From Bacteroidaceae bacterium (GTDB lineage Bacteria > Bacteroidota > Bacteroidia > Bacteroidales > Barnesiellaceae_A), in the NCBI GenBank assembly GCA_017481745.1, contig JAFUOV010000001.1, forward strand, positions 1-64,000: 64,000 bases of DNA, in the 5' to 3' direction. Below the pieces are notes generated by a model. The model saw only the letters and a program-made list of their open reading frames with translations, made no database searches and was not told the origin of the DNA. Shown here piece after piece: positions 42,181 to 51,437 of the stretch (position 1 is the stretch's first letter; every line of letters begins with the position of its first letter). The translations under genes were made by a program, and so were the position numbers.

Positions 42181-43077
42181 TTAGAACATGATAGAGAGGG
42201 CGATGGTGAGTGGGTTGTTCTGCTTGAGAATATACTCCTCGCTGGGCGACACGTTGAGAAGTCCCATCTCTGAGTTGACGTTGAATTGCACCGCATAGAT
42301 GCGTATACCACCGCCGTATAGAAACGAGGCGTTATAGCGCTTTGCCGATGGGATGATTGTGCCGTAGATATTTCGGTCGACGAGGTAGGAGTTGAGCTCT
42401 CCCTCTTTGACAAAGTCCATCTCGCCCGAAATTATATAGTCGGCAACGATACCGCCGTAGAAGAATAGCTGAAACGATTTGCTGAAGTTGAGGCGATATT
42501 CCAAGTGGATGGGCAGACGTAGAACGTGCTCGCTCAGTGTTTGGTAGTAGTTGAATGTGTTCTCGGGCTCGCTGTCGTTGGTCAGGAGCGAACTTTTGTT
42601 GTGGTAGTACTCGTATTGCAGCCCAATACTCATACCGAAACCATACTTAAACAACGGATTGAAGCGTATACCGAATTGTATGCCATGCAGCCAATCGCTA
42701 CCGTACAGCCCTACATCGCTTTTGACACCGGCTTGCTCTTTCTTCCACACCTTTGAGGTATATCCTGCCGACACACCCCAGAAACTGTCGGTCTTGGGTG
42801 CGTTAAATCCTTTTTTCTTTTTCTTCTTGGTCTTTTTGTATTTCTTGCTTGACGATACAACTACCTCGCTGTCATCGTCTTTTGCCGAGTAGTTGGCTGC
42901 AATGTCTTGTAGTGTTGTGCCCGAGGGGTAGGCATATTTCAAGGCGCTGCCCTCGTTGCTTGCGAGGCGCGACGATAGGTCGCCGCTGAGGCTTGCTGTA
43001 TATAGCGATTGTGCCGAGAGTGTGCCCATACTCAGCATCATGCATGCGGTGATACATAGCAAGATATACTTTCTCAT
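42181..43077 (-). CDS. Outer-membrane beta-barrel protein with lysine-rich linker
   Basis: 298 residues. Signal peptide 1-22 (GTLSAQ). A low-complexity region about 23-85 contains a very basic run (YKKTKKKKKKG). From about 95 (FWGVSAGYTSKVWKKEQAG) to the C-terminal Phe (NPLTIALSIMF) it is a PorT/OprF-like barrel with alternating strands, such as FQLFFYGGIVADYIISGEMD and YGGGIRIYAVQFNVNSEMG. The basic tract on the periplasmic side may contact peptidoglycan or LPS (inference). Single gene, convergent with tmRNA. Confidence 0.8.
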   Translation of the reverse strand: MRKYILLCITACMMLSMGTLSAQSLYTASLSGDLSSRLASNEGSALKYAYPSGTTLQDIAANYSAKDDDSEVVVSSSKKYKKTKKKKKKGFNAPKTDSFWGVSAGYTSKVWKKEQAGVKSDVGLYGSDWLHGIQFGIRFNPLFKYGFGMSIGLQYEYYHNKSSLLTNDSEPENTFNYYQTLSEHVLRLPIHLEYRLNFSKSFQLFFYGGIVADYIISGEMDFVKEGELNSYLVDRNIYGTIIPSAKRYNASFLYGGGIRIYAVQFNVNSEMGLLNVSPSEEYILKQNNPLTIALSIMF

Positions 43078-43405
43078 ACTTTATAGCCTCAATTTCAGCG
43101 CAAAATTAATAAAAATCGCTTACGTTTCAAAGCTGTTAACTTTAATTGGTTAAACTTTCTATGTGAAGTGCTTGCATTGCTACAAATGTTACATTCGGCA
43201 GGTGTAATATTCGTTCCGGAAATGTAATAAATGTATCGCACTTGTGAGTTATTGTAAAATTTGCAACAGAAGTACAAATATTAGGTCGGATTTTTGTTGG
43301 GATTTATGGACAAAAATAACCAACTTTGCACAAAGTTGTTGCACTTATTTTATAAAGATTGAGAGCATCGAAAAATAGTTTTATCTTAAATTCTAAAATA
43401 TTGCT
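43078..43405. other. 328-base divergent intergenic region
   Basis: AT-rich, between the barrel gene and the esterase. It holds an inverted repeat at 43321-43338 and no clear gene, tRNA or terminator. It probably carries the promoters of both neighbours. Confidence 0.5.
43321..43338. repeat. Inverted repeat, possible operator
   Basis: CAACTTTG-CA-CAAAGTTG: eight-base perfect arms, two-base spacer, 68 bp upstream of the esterase start. One arm contains ACTTTG, so it may overlap promoter elements on both strands. Confidence 0.4.
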
Positions 43406-44218
43406 ATGAAAAAAATCTTTTTTCTATTGTTGGCGCTATGTGCTGTTGGTGTGCAGACTAACGCTGCTGTGGTCTATCTCGACCTCGATGGTAATGTGGT
43501 AGATCAATCTTATACAACAAGTAATCTCTATGTAGAAATGTATGCACCCGCTAATCCGTCGGGCGTATCTGTGATGATTTATCCCGGAGGAGCTTATGCG
43601 TGGAAGGGTATGACCTATGAGGGCTCCGATTTTGCACCTTTCTACAACGAATTGGGCATTACTGTTTTTGTTGTTAGTTACCAATTGCCTTATGGTAATT
43701 GTACTGCGCCGTTGCAAAGTTGTGAACGCTTTATGCGTGCTGCAAAGAACAAAGCTCAAGAGTGGAACATCGACCCCGATAAAATCGGCGTGATGGGCTC
43801 GTCGGCAGGTGGACACTTGGCTTCGACACATGCCACTGCTTTCAGTGCCGACACTCGTCCGGCTTTTCAAGTGCTTTTGTACCCGGTTATATCTATGAGT
43901 AGTGAGCTTACTCATGCCGAGTCGCGTACCAACTTGTTGGGCGCAACTCCTTCCGATGAAAGAATATATGAATACTCCAACGAATTGCAAGTGAAAGATA
44001 ACAGCCCTATGGCTTATATAGCCTTGAGTGAGGACGATTGGGCTGTGCCTGTTGATAATAGTATGCTCTATTACAAGGCATGCCTTGACCATAATATTCC
44101 CGTTGAATTGCACATTTTCCCTACGGGAGGTCATGGCTGGGGCTTCAACGACTTTGATTATCACGATATATTCTTGGAAACACTGCAAAATTGGTTGCTG
44201 ACCAATGTGTTGAAGTAG
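43406..44218 (+). CDS. Secreted alpha/beta-hydrolase esterase
   Basis: 270 residues with a signal peptide (1-20, VQTNA). The BD-FAE/acetyl-esterase type is seen in VMIYPGGAYAWKGM (oxyanion HGG-like PGG), nucleophile Ser in GVMGSSAGGHLAST (about 131), Asp in LSEDDWAVPV (about 211) and His in FPTGGHGWGF (about 246). Members remove acetyl or feruloyl groups from plant polysaccharides, so periplasmic or surface deacetylation of dietary glycans is likely; the exact ester is unknown. It is 44 bp upstream of the LRR gene. Confidence 0.86.
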   Translation: MKKIFFLLLALCAVGVQTNAAVVYLDLDGNVVDQSYTTSNLYVEMYAPANPSGVSVMIYPGGAYAWKGMTYEGSDFAPFYNELGITVFVVSYQLPYGNCTAPLQSCERFMRAAKNKAQEWNIDPDKIGVMGSSAGGHLASTHATAFSADTRPAFQVLLYPVISMSSELTHAESRTNLLGATPSDERIYEYSNELQVKDNSPMAYIALSEDDWAVPVDNSMLYYKACLDHNIPVELHIFPTGGHGWGFNDFDYHDIFLETLQNWLLTNVLK

Positions 44219-44262
44219 CAGTGTGTGGCTTTTATTGAAAATACCTTATAAATCTGTAAATC

Positions 44263-45762
44263 ATGAAGAAACTAATTCTTGCAACTATATGCGGTATTAT
44301 GTCGTTGTCGGCGGTGGCATACGACTTTCAAGAAGGTGAAATATATTACAACATCTTGCCCGATGGGCAGAGTGTTGAGGTTACACACAACAATACAGCC
44401 GATTATAATGGCTTTGCTGCCTATACCGGTTCGGTAACAATCCCTGAGAGCGTTACATATAATGGTGTAACCTATAACGTTGTGAAAATTGGCGAGGATG
44501 CCTTTGCTGAGTCTACATATGTGTCGAAGGTTACTATTCCCGAGAGTGTTACTGAGATTGCTCGCAAGGCTTTTTATAGCTGCTCACGATTGAGAAACTT
44601 TGAATTACCCGGTTCTGTTACATCAATCGGCGAATTGGCTTTTTATCATTGTGTTGCGTTGAAGAGCTTGCATATTCCCGCTGCAGTCGATGCTATCGGC
44701 AGCAAGGCTTTTATGCTGTGTAATGGCTTGACGGAGTTGACTGTCGATGCGGCAAATGAAAGTTATAGCAGTGAGAATAACATTATCTATAACAAAGATA
44801 AAACCTTGCTCGTTGCAGCTATGTCGACTTTTAGCGGGCATCTTGATGTGCCTTTTACGGTAAAAGAGATAGGCGAAAATGCTTTTGTTGAGTGTGACGG
44901 ACTGACGTCTATCAATCTGGGTAATGTGTCGGTTATACACGACTTTGCATTTTTCGATTGTAAAGGTCTTACTACCGTAACGTTACCTTCGTCGCTCGAG
45001 CGTTTGGGCTTTGGCGCATTTTTCAATTGTACCCACATGGCGGCTCTGAATATGAACGACAACCTCAAAGAGATAGGCGAGCGCGCATTTACAAGATGTA
45101 TAGCGTTGAAAGATATTGAATTTGCCGGCGATAACTTGAAGATAGGCAACCACGCCTTTGAGTCGTGCAAGAATATAAATCTTACCGATGTTACCGACTG
45201 CATCTCGGAGGTGGGAGATTACGCCTTTGCTTCGTGTGTAAAATTCCGTACGGTTACTTTGCCCCGTTCTGTAAAGAGTTATGGCAATTATGCCTTCTTT
45301 GCGTGTGCGCAAATGACTCGCCTGTTTATTGGCTCAAAAGTAGAGAGAATGGGTGAGAATGTTTTCTATAACTGCTCTCGCATACGACAAGTTACGATCG
45401 ATGCCATGACACCGCCCACAATCTGCAAGTCTACTTTCCCCGATGTGGTATATAGAAACGCCGACCTTGCTGTGCCCGACGAAAGCCTCGACGATTATAA
45501 GGCGGCAGAGTATTGGAAAGACTTCTTGAATATAGGACCCTCGGCGGTAGCTTCGGTAGGTGCAGATAGCGACATTCAGGTAGTTGCCGCGGGAGGACAT
45601 TTGACGATTGTTGGTGCTCAACCCCAAGCATGGGTAGCGGTGTATGCACTTGACGGTGCATTGGTGCAGAGTGCTTGTGCCGATGACATTGCCCGCTATA
45701 CATTCGATGGAGGTGTATATGTTGTCAAGGTAGCCGACAAGTCGTTTAAAGTTGTATTGTAA
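44263..45762 (+). CDS. BspA-like leucine-rich-repeat secreted protein
   Basis: 499 residues. Signal peptide 1-19 (AVA-YDF). From about 65 to 395 there are about a dozen LRR_5 (BspA/TpLRR) units of 23 residues, such as VTEIARKAFYSCSRLRNFELP and VKSYGNYAFFACAQMTRLFI. The C-terminal 75 residues (about 425-499: DIQVVAAGGHLTIVGAQPQ ... VYVVKVADKSFKVVL) look like a reduced type IX sorting domain. BspA-like proteins are surface adhesins or protein-binding scaffolds. Probably co-transcribed with the esterase. Confidence 0.88.
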   Translation: MKKLILATICGIMSLSAVAYDFQEGEIYYNILPDGQSVEVTHNNTADYNGFAAYTGSVTIPESVTYNGVTYNVVKIGEDAFAESTYVSKVTIPESVTEIARKAFYSCSRLRNFELPGSVTSIGELAFYHCVALKSLHIPAAVDAIGSKAFMLCNGLTELTVDAANESYSSENNIIYNKDKTLLVAAMSTFSGHLDVPFTVKEIGENAFVECDGLTSINLGNVSVIHDFAFFDCKGLTTVTLPSSLERLGFGAFFNCTHMAALNMNDNLKEIGERAFTRCIALKDIEFAGDNLKIGNHAFESCKNINLTDVTDCISEVGDYAFASCVKFRTVTLPRSVKSYGNYAFFACAQMTRLFIGSKVERMGENVFYNCSRIRQVTIDAMTPPTICKSTFPDVVYRNADLAVPDESLDDYKAAEYWKDFLNIGPSAVASVGADSDIQVVAAGGHLTIVGAQPQAWVAVYALDGALVQSACADDIARYTFDGGVYVVKVADKSFKVVL

Positions 45763-45787
45763 TAGTCGTTAATAGTTATCATAAGAA

Positions 45788-45826
45788 AAGCAAGAGGCTG
45801 CTCGGATGAGCAGCCTCTTGCTTTTT
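45788..45826. terminator. Bidirectional terminator, LRR gene / rpoZ
   Basis: AGCAAGAGGCTGCTC and GAGCAGCCTCTTGCT pair perfectly around GGAT, followed by five Ts on the plus strand and flanked by As on the other side. Confidence 0.88.
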
Positions 45827-45850
45827 CTGTTATAAACAGTGTCGGACCGA

Positions 45851-46201
45851 TTAGTCTAAATCGTCGGCAATGTTTTTGTCTTTCTCAGGATTACGATGAT
45901 ATACGCGACCCTCTATATACTCTTGTGTTGCAATGAGTGTGGGTTTGGGCAATTTCTCGTAATAACGCGATACCTCTATTTGTTCGCGGTTTTCGTTTTC
46001 TTCTTCCATGTTGTCTTTGTCGGAGCTTGCAGCAAACTCTTCGAGCTTGTTGTCGAGTTCCTCTTTCATCTCGCGGGCTATTTGGTTGGCGCGCTTAGCG
46101 ATGATGCTGACAGTTTCATACACATTACCTGTATCTTCCGACAAGCTTATCATGTCGCGAGTTACGGTGTTGGTTGGAGCATTTGATTTCTTATAGTCCA
46201 T
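45851..46201 (-). CDS. rpoZ: RNA polymerase omega/Rpb6-like subunit
   Basis: 116 residues of the Bacteroidota omega form, which looks like Rpb6 and lacks close similarity to E. coli RpoZ. MDYKKSNAPTNTVTRDMISL, then NVYETVSIIAKRANQIAREMK (the conserved omega helix that clamps RpoC), and a C-terminal PKPTLIATQEYIEGRVYHRNP. The acidic insert DKDNMEEENENRE separates them. It supports polymerase assembly and is probably needed for (p)ppGpp site formation (family knowledge). Lies 24 bp after bamD, the usual order in the phylum. Confidence 0.88.
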   Translation of the reverse strand: MDYKKSNAPTNTVTRDMISLSEDTGNVYETVSIIAKRANQIAREMKEELDNKLEEFAASSDKDNMEEENENREQIEVSRYYEKLPKPTLIATQEYIEGRVYHRNPEKDKNIADDLD

Positions 46202-46225
46202 AGTATTTATGATAATTTGTTTTTT

Positions 46226-47026
46226 TTAATCCTTTACATATCGGCTGGCTACCTTGAAGATGCGTTCTGCTTCTTTGAGGTTGCTGCTATCGGGAAATTC
46301 GTTGATAAAAGAGTAGTATTCGTCTATCACAGCGCGGAAACGCTCGGGCTTACGCTCTTCGTAGCTTTGCGATGCTTCCTGATATTTCGACTTGAGTATG
46401 AGCAGCATCAGCGTCTCTTTATATTGTGTATAGGGATACTCTTTTATAGCGTTCTGTGCGGTAATGATAGCCGATTGGTAGTTGTTGCCCAGATAGTTGC
46501 CCAAGTTGTAGTATAGTTGTGCATTGAGCACCTCTTTGTATACCAACTTGTCTTGCAACTCAAAGATGATTTTCTGTGCCTCGGGGGCTTTCTCGCTACG
46601 TGGGAAGTAGTCGAGAAATTGCTGCATCTCGTCTATCGCTTTGTATGTGCCCGACTGGTCTAATCGTGCATCGGGCGAGTCGAGGTAATAGCCATATCCG
46701 CAATAGTAACGAGCCAACTCGGTGTATTGTCCCTTGGGGAAGTTACGGTAATAGGCTTTGAAGTATTCGCCGGCGGTAAGATAGTCTTTGTTCTCGTAGT
46801 AGCTACGCGCAAGCAGGTACAAAGCCTCCTCGGCTTTGGTCGAGCCTTTGTATATGGTTACCATCTCCTCGAGGAGGGTAGCACATTCCAGATATTTTCC
46901 TGTCTCGAAAGCCTTCTTCGCATAGTCGTACTTCATTTCATAATCGGTACTTTTGCGCACTTTCTCAAATTCTCCACAAGAGGTGCAGAGCAGGAGTAAT
47001 AGTGAAAAAATAACAATCTTTCGCAT
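46226..47026 (-). CDS. bamD: Outer-membrane assembly lipoprotein BamD
   Basis: 266 residues. Lipoprotein signal MRKIVIFSLLLLLCTSC (lipidated Cys17). Five TPR-like repeats follow, among them YDYAKKAFETGKYLECATLL, AEEALYLLARSYYENKDYL and YKAIDEMQQFLDYFPRSEKA. It docks beta-barrel precursors at the BAM complex on the inner face of the outer membrane. The promoter on the minus strand is TTG-N21-TAACTTTG (47049-47080). Upstream of rpoZ by 24 bp. Confidence 0.95.
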   Translation of the reverse strand: MRKIVIFSLLLLLCTSCGEFEKVRKSTDYEMKYDYAKKAFETGKYLECATLLEEMVTIYKGSTKAEEALYLLARSYYENKDYLTAGEYFKAYYRNFPKGQYTELARYYCGYGYYLDSPDARLDQSGTYKAIDEMQQFLDYFPRSEKAPEAQKIIFELQDKLVYKEVLNAQLYYNLGNYLGNNYQSAIITAQNAIKEYPYTQYKETLMLLILKSKYQEASQSYEERKPERFRAVIDEYYSFINEFPDSSNLKEAERIFKVASRYVKD

Positions 47027-47048
47027 AGCTATACTATTTACCGAACTG

Positions 47049-47080
47049 CAAAGTTACACAATCCTCGCAAATAAAACCAA
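47049..47080 (-). promoter_or_regulatory. Promoter of bamD-rpoZ
   Basis: On the minus strand TTG, 21 bp, TAACTTTG. The -7 box ends 22 bp before the bamD start codon. Confidence 0.65.
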
Positions 47081-47181
47081 TATAGATTGAATTTTTAACG
47101 ATTAAAAGTCTTCATTGGGTGTAAAAAATGCTATTTCGTGCCGAAAAGCGACTATTCTACGATAAAAATTTGCCCCTTTGA

Positions 47182-47211
47182 TTGTTGTTGTAGCATATAT
47201 TGTTAACTTTG
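47182..47211 (+). promoter_or_regulatory. Promoter of pspC-uvrB
   Basis: TTG (47182-47184), 19 bp, TAACTTTG (47204-47211), 57 bp before the pspC start codon. Confidence 0.65.
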
Positions 47212-47268
47212 CAGTGATAATGCAATGTGTGTTGCATTGGTTGTTTAATCGTTAAAATCTGATAAGAA

Positions 47269-47457
47269 ATGAGTGAAACTAAAAAACTTGTCCGCGTTCG
47301 CGAGGGTAAAAAGATTGCCGGTGTATGCCTCGGTTTGGCTAAGTATATGGGTGTTGACCCCACAGTTGTTCGTTTGATTGCCGTTTTGGCTCTCTTCTTT
47401 GGCAGCTTGGGCTTCTGGGCTTATATCATCGGTTGGCTTGTAATGCCCGAAGAATAA
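47269..47457 (+). CDS. PspC-domain membrane protein
   Basis: 62 residues, only the PspC domain: [20 protein letters not shown] at the N-terminus, then [20 protein letters not shown] and a terminal helix [14 protein letters not shown]. One or two membrane spans. Minimal PspC proteins are linked to envelope stress in enterobacteria, but the role of this short form in Bacteroidales is not known. It is 23 bp upstream of uvrB and shares its promoter. Confidence 0.88.
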   Translation: MSETKKLVRVREGKKIAGVCLGLAKYMGVDPTVVRLIAVLALFFGSLGFWAYIIGWLVMPEE

Positions 47458-47480
47458 TCTACAAAAAAAGCCTCTGTTGA

Positions 47481-49514
47481 ATGGAGTTTAAGTTGGTTTC
47501 GCCATTCTCTCCTACAGGCGATCAGCCCGAGGCGATAGAAGAATTGTGCAGGGGTGTCTTTGATGGTATTCCTGCACAAACCTTATTAGGCGTTACCGGT
47601 TCGGGTAAGACGTTTACGATGGCAAATGTCATCGAGCGTGTGCAGAAACCAACACTTATTCTCAGTCATAACAAAACCCTTGCTGCACAGTTGTATAGTG
47701 AGTTTAAAAGCTTTTTTCCCGACAATGCTGTGCAGTATTTTGTGTCGTACTACGACTATTATCAGCCCGAGGCTTATATCCCTACAACCGATACCTACAT
47801 CGAGAAAGACCTTGCTATCAACGAGGAGATAGACCGTTTGCGACTTGCTACAACGTCGGCACTGCTATCGGGGCGCAAGGATGTGGTGGTTATCTCGTCG
47901 GTATCGTGTCTTTACGGTATTGGCAATCCGCAAGACTTTCACTCAAACGTTACCGAGATACGTGTGGGTGAGCGGGTCGACCGCAACGACTTTTTGCGCC
48001 ATCTTGTCGATGCGCTCTATTCGCGCAACGAGGTGGAGTTTAAGCGAGGTACATTCAGGGTAAAAGGCGATACGGTCGATATATATCTGGCGTATGACGA
48101 GACGGCACTGCGTGTCGTTTTCTGGGATGATGAGATAGAGAGTATAGCTACTATCGACCCGGTTTCGGGCATGAGTATAACCTCGTTCGACAGCTATAAA
48201 ATCTATCCTGCCAACATCTTTGTTACAACCAAGGAGTGCATAGCCCGCGCTATCGATCAGATACAACTCGACTTGGGTAAACAGGTCGACTTTTTCCGCT
48301 CTATCGGCAAGGAGTATGAGGCGAAACGGTTGTATGAGCGCGTTACCTACGACGTCGAGATGATACGTGAGCTGGGCTATTGCTCGGGTATCGAAAACTA
48401 CTCTCGCTACTTTGACGGACGTGCTCCCGGTACACGACCATTCTGCCTGCTCGATTATTTCCCCGACGATTTTCTTGTTATTATCGACGAGAGCCACGTT
48501 ACTGTGCCGCAAATACGCGCCATGTATGGTGGCGATGCTTCGCGCAAGATGAATCTGGTGGAGTATGGTTTCCGTCTGCCGGCGGCTGTCGATAACCGAC
48601 CTCTGAAGTTTGAGGAGTTTGAGAGCCTTGTCAAGCAGACCATCTACGTGAGTGCTACGCCTGCCGATTATGAGTTAAATCGCAGTGAAGGCATCTTTGT
48701 TGAGCAGATAATTCGTCCCACCGGTCTGTTAGACCCCGTTATAGAAGTACGTCCCAGCCTCAATCAGATAGACGACCTGCTCGAGGAGATACAGTTGCGT
48801 GTAGAACGCGATGAACGTGTGCTTGTTACAACGCTTACCAAACGCATGGCAGAAGAACTCAATGCCTATCTGTTGCGTTTGAATATACGTAGCAACTATA
48901 TACACTCCGACGTCGATACGCTCGACCGCATACAGATTCTTGAAGACTTGCGCAGTGGTATATACGACGTATTGGTGGGTGTCAACTTGTTGCGCGAAGG
49001 ACTTGACTTGCCCGAGGTGTCGCTTGTGGCAATACTCGATGCCGATAAAGAGGGCTTCTTGCGCTCACATCGCTCTCTTACACAGACTGTTGGTCGCGCT
49101 GCTCGTAACCTCAATGGCGCGGTTATCATGTATGCCGACAAGATAACCGATAGTATGCAACTCACTATTGACGAGACCAACCGCCGTCGCGAGAAGCAAC
49201 TGGCATACAACGAGGCGCATGGCATTACGCCGCAAGCCATCAACAAGGCTCGTCGCGATATACTCACACGCAACAACAAGCCCGAAGGCGCAACGGTGCA
49301 ACCCTATGCAACAGAGTATGTTGCTACTGCCAATGTGGCTGCCGACCCTGTTGTGCCATATATGAGTGCTCCGCAACTCGAGAAGGCTATAGAGCGCACT
49401 CGCAAAGATATGCTCGATGCGGCTCGACAGATGGACTTTATAGAGGCGGCTCGTCTGCGTGATGAAATGCTCAAACTTGAAGATAAACTCAAATTATTGA
49501 CTACCGAAAACTAA
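47481..49514 (+). CDS. uvrB: Excinuclease ABC subunit B
   Basis: 677 residues, full length. Walker A GVTGSGKT (about 39-46), the beta-hairpin region YYDYYQPEAYIPTTDTYIEK (about 92-111), DEAD-box-like VIIDESHVTVPQIR, helicase motif VGVNLLREGLDLPEV and motif VI QTVGRAARN. The C-terminal UVR domain (IERTRKDMLDAARQMDFIEAARLRDE, split at two sites) binds UvrC. It verifies lesions in nucleotide excision repair after loading by UvrA. Co-transcribed with pspC and probably fhs, 21 bp downstream. Confidence 0.97.
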   Translation: MEFKLVSPFSPTGDQPEAIEELCRGVFDGIPAQTLLGVTGSGKTFTMANVIERVQKPTLILSHNKTLAAQLYSEFKSFFPDNAVQYFVSYYDYYQPEAYIPTTDTYIEKDLAINEEIDRLRLATTSALLSGRKDVVVISSVSCLYGIGNPQDFHSNVTEIRVGERVDRNDFLRHLVDALYSRNEVEFKRGTFRVKGDTVDIYLAYDETALRVVFWDDEIESIATIDPVSGMSITSFDSYKIYPANIFVTTKECIARAIDQIQLDLGKQVDFFRSIGKEYEAKRLYERVTYDVEMIRELGYCSGIENYSRYFDGRAPGTRPFCLLDYFPDDFLVIIDESHVTVPQIRAMYGGDASRKMNLVEYGFRLPAAVDNRPLKFEEFESLVKQTIYVSATPADYELNRSEGIFVEQIIRPTGLLDPVIEVRPSLNQIDDLLEEIQLRVERDERVLVTTLTKRMAEELNAYLLRLNIRSNYIHSDVDTLDRIQILEDLRSGIYDVLVGVNLLREGLDLPEVSLVAILDADKEGFLRSHRSLTQTVGRAARNLNGAVIMYADKITDSMQLTIDETNRRREKQLAYNEAHGITPQAINKARRDILTRNNKPEGATVQPYATEYVATANVAADPVVPYMSAPQLEKAIERTRKDMLDAARQMDFIEAARLRDEMLKLEDKLKLLTTEN

Positions 49515-49535
49515 TCTTATAATATATTTTGAACT

Positions 49536-51206
49536 ATGAAAACCGACATTGAAATTGCTCGTGCAACGAAATTGAAAAACATTCGTGAGGTAGCCGCAAA
49601 CGTTGGCTTCCCCGATGAAGATGTGTTCAACTATGGCAAGTATATTGCCAAAGTGCCTTATAAACTCATCGACGATAAGAAGGTGGCAAAAAATCACCTC
49701 ATCTTGGTTACTGCCATTACTGCTACCAAAGCCGGTGTAGGTAAGACTACCGTAAGTATTGGTCTGGGTATGGGTCTTAACCACATTGGTAAGAAGGCTA
49801 TTATTGCTTTGCGTGAGCCTTCTCTTGGTCCTTGCTTCGGTATGAAGGGCGGTGCAACCGGTGGCGGATATGCTCAAGTATTGCCTTCGGAAGATATCAA
49901 CTTGCACTTTACAGGCGACTTCCATGCTATCACTTCTGCCAATAACCTTATTGCGGCATTGCTCGACAACTATCTCTACCACAATCGCTCGAAACAAGTG
50001 GGATTGAAAAAGGTGATGTGGCGTCGTGTGCTCGATATGAACGACCGCTCGTTGCGTAATATCGTATCGGGCTTGGGTGGCTCTGCCAATGGTATTCCTA
50101 CCGAAACAGGTTTCGACATTACTCCTGCATCGGAGATTATGGCTATTCTCTGCTTGGCTCGTAATATCGACGACTTGTATGTGCGTATAGGTCGCATTGT
50201 GCTGGGCGTGCGCTACGACGATACCCCATTTACCGTCAACGACTTGGGCGTAACAGGTGCTGTTGTTGCATTGCTCAAAGATGCTATAAACCCCAACCTC
50301 GTACAGACAACCGAACATAATCCTGTCATCATTCATGGCGGTCCGTTTGCCAATATTGCTCATGGTTGCAACTCGGTTATTGCTACCCGTATGGCCATGT
50401 CGTGGGCCGATTATACCGTTACCGAAGCCGGTTTCGGTGCCGACCTCGGTGCCGAGAAATTCCTCGATATCAAGTGCCGTCAGGCAGGCTTGAAGCCCGA
50501 CCTTACTGTGCTCGTGGCCTCTACTCTTGCATTGAAGATGCACGGTGGTGTGCCCGAGACCGAGATTAAGTTGCCCAATGCCGAGGGCTTGAAGAACGGT
50601 TTTGCCAACCTCGACCGCCACGTTGCCAACTTGCGCAAGTTTGGTCAGACGGTGCTTGTATGTTTCAACCGCTTTGCATCGGATACCGACGAAGAGATAG
50701 CAATGGTTATGGAACATTGTGCCGAGTTGGGTGTTCGCTGCGTTATCAATAACGCCTATGCCGAGGGTGGTGCAGGTGCTGCCGAGTTGGCACAAGCTGC
50801 TGTCGAACTTATCGAGAACGAGCCTTCTGCTCCTATCAACTATGCATATAATCTTGAGGACAGCATCAAAGAGAAAATTACCAAGGTTGCCAAGAATATT
50901 TATGGTGCAGGCTCGGTAGTCTTCGGTCCTAAGGCTCAGAAAGAGATTGCATTGATAGAGAAGTGGGGTATGGGCAATCTTCCCGTATGTATTGCCAAGA
51001 CACAATTCTCGTTCAGTGCCGATGCCAAGCGTTATGGTAGTGTTGAAGGCTTTGAAATCAACATCAAGGATATCGAGCTCAATGCCGGTAGTGGTTTCGT
51101 AGTAGCCCTTGCTGGCGACATCATGCGTATGCCGGGGTTGAGCAAGACACCGCAAGCTGTCAACATACACCTCGCCGACGACGGCAATGTTGAGGGTATT
51201 GTTTAA
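49536..51206 (+). CDS. fhs: Formate-tetrahydrofolate ligase
   Basis: 556 residues. It makes 10-formyl-THF from formate, THF and ATP. The P-loop [20 protein letters not shown] (about 65-84) and FTHFS signatures [20 protein letters not shown] and [11 protein letters not shown] are intact, as is the C-terminal [15 protein letters not shown]. It belongs functionally with folD 1.6 kb downstream, which interconverts the product with methylene-THF; ffh lies between them. A hairpin follows the stop at 51228. Confidence 0.97.
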   Translation: MKTDIEIARATKLKNIREVAANVGFPDEDVFNYGKYIAKVPYKLIDDKKVAKNHLILVTAITATKAGVGKTTVSIGLGMGLNHIGKKAIIALREPSLGPCFGMKGGATGGGYAQVLPSEDINLHFTGDFHAITSANNLIAALLDNYLYHNRSKQVGLKKVMWRRVLDMNDRSLRNIVSGLGGSANGIPTETGFDITPASEIMAILCLARNIDDLYVRIGRIVLGVRYDDTPFTVNDLGVTGAVVALLKDAINPNLVQTTEHNPVIIHGGPFANIAHGCNSVIATRMAMSWADYTVTEAGFGADLGAEKFLDIKCRQAGLKPDLTVLVASTLALKMHGGVPETEIKLPNAEGLKNGFANLDRHVANLRKFGQTVLVCFNRFASDTDEEIAMVMEHCAELGVRCVINNAYAEGGAGAAELAQAAVELIENEPSAPINYAYNLEDSIKEKITKVAKNIYGAGSVVFGPKAQKEIALIEKWGMGNLPVCIAKTQFSFSADAKRYGSVEGFEINIKDIELNAGSGFVVALAGDIMRMPGLSKTPQAVNIHLADDGNVEGIV

Positions 51207-51227
51207 TAAATAAGCGTTAAGTAAATA

Positions 51228-51268
51228 GTGCGAGGCTGTGTTGGGTAAATCTACATGCAGCCTCGCAC
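51228..51268 (+). terminator. Probable terminator after fhs
   Basis: GTGCGAGGCTG and CAGCCTCGCAC form an 11-bp stem with a 19-base loop. Only TCTATATATA follows, so termination may be partial. Confidence 0.6.
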
Positions 51269-51365
51269 TCTATATATACTTCGTTGCAAAGTGGGGCGGA
51301 TAGGCTTTTTAAGTTGTTATTGAAGGAGTTTTTGAAAACTTATTGCATATTCGGGCGTTCTTGAC

Positions 51366-51396
51366 TTTGAGTATTGCACCAAAATTACTAACTTTG
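51366..51396 (+). promoter_or_regulatory. Promoter of ffh-folD
   Basis: TTTG (51366-51369), 19 bp, TAACTTTG (51389-51396): an ideal match, 41 bp before the ffh start codon. Confidence 0.75.
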
Positions 51397-51437
51397 CGCT
51401 TTAAAATTTATAGAAAATTTTTCAACACAAAGATATT

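Noticed and set aside
49494..51170. 558-codon open frame on the minus strand opposite fhs
   Set aside because: Antisense shadow; the plus strand encodes an intact formate-THF ligase with P-loop and signatures, and the antisense product has no recognisable domain.
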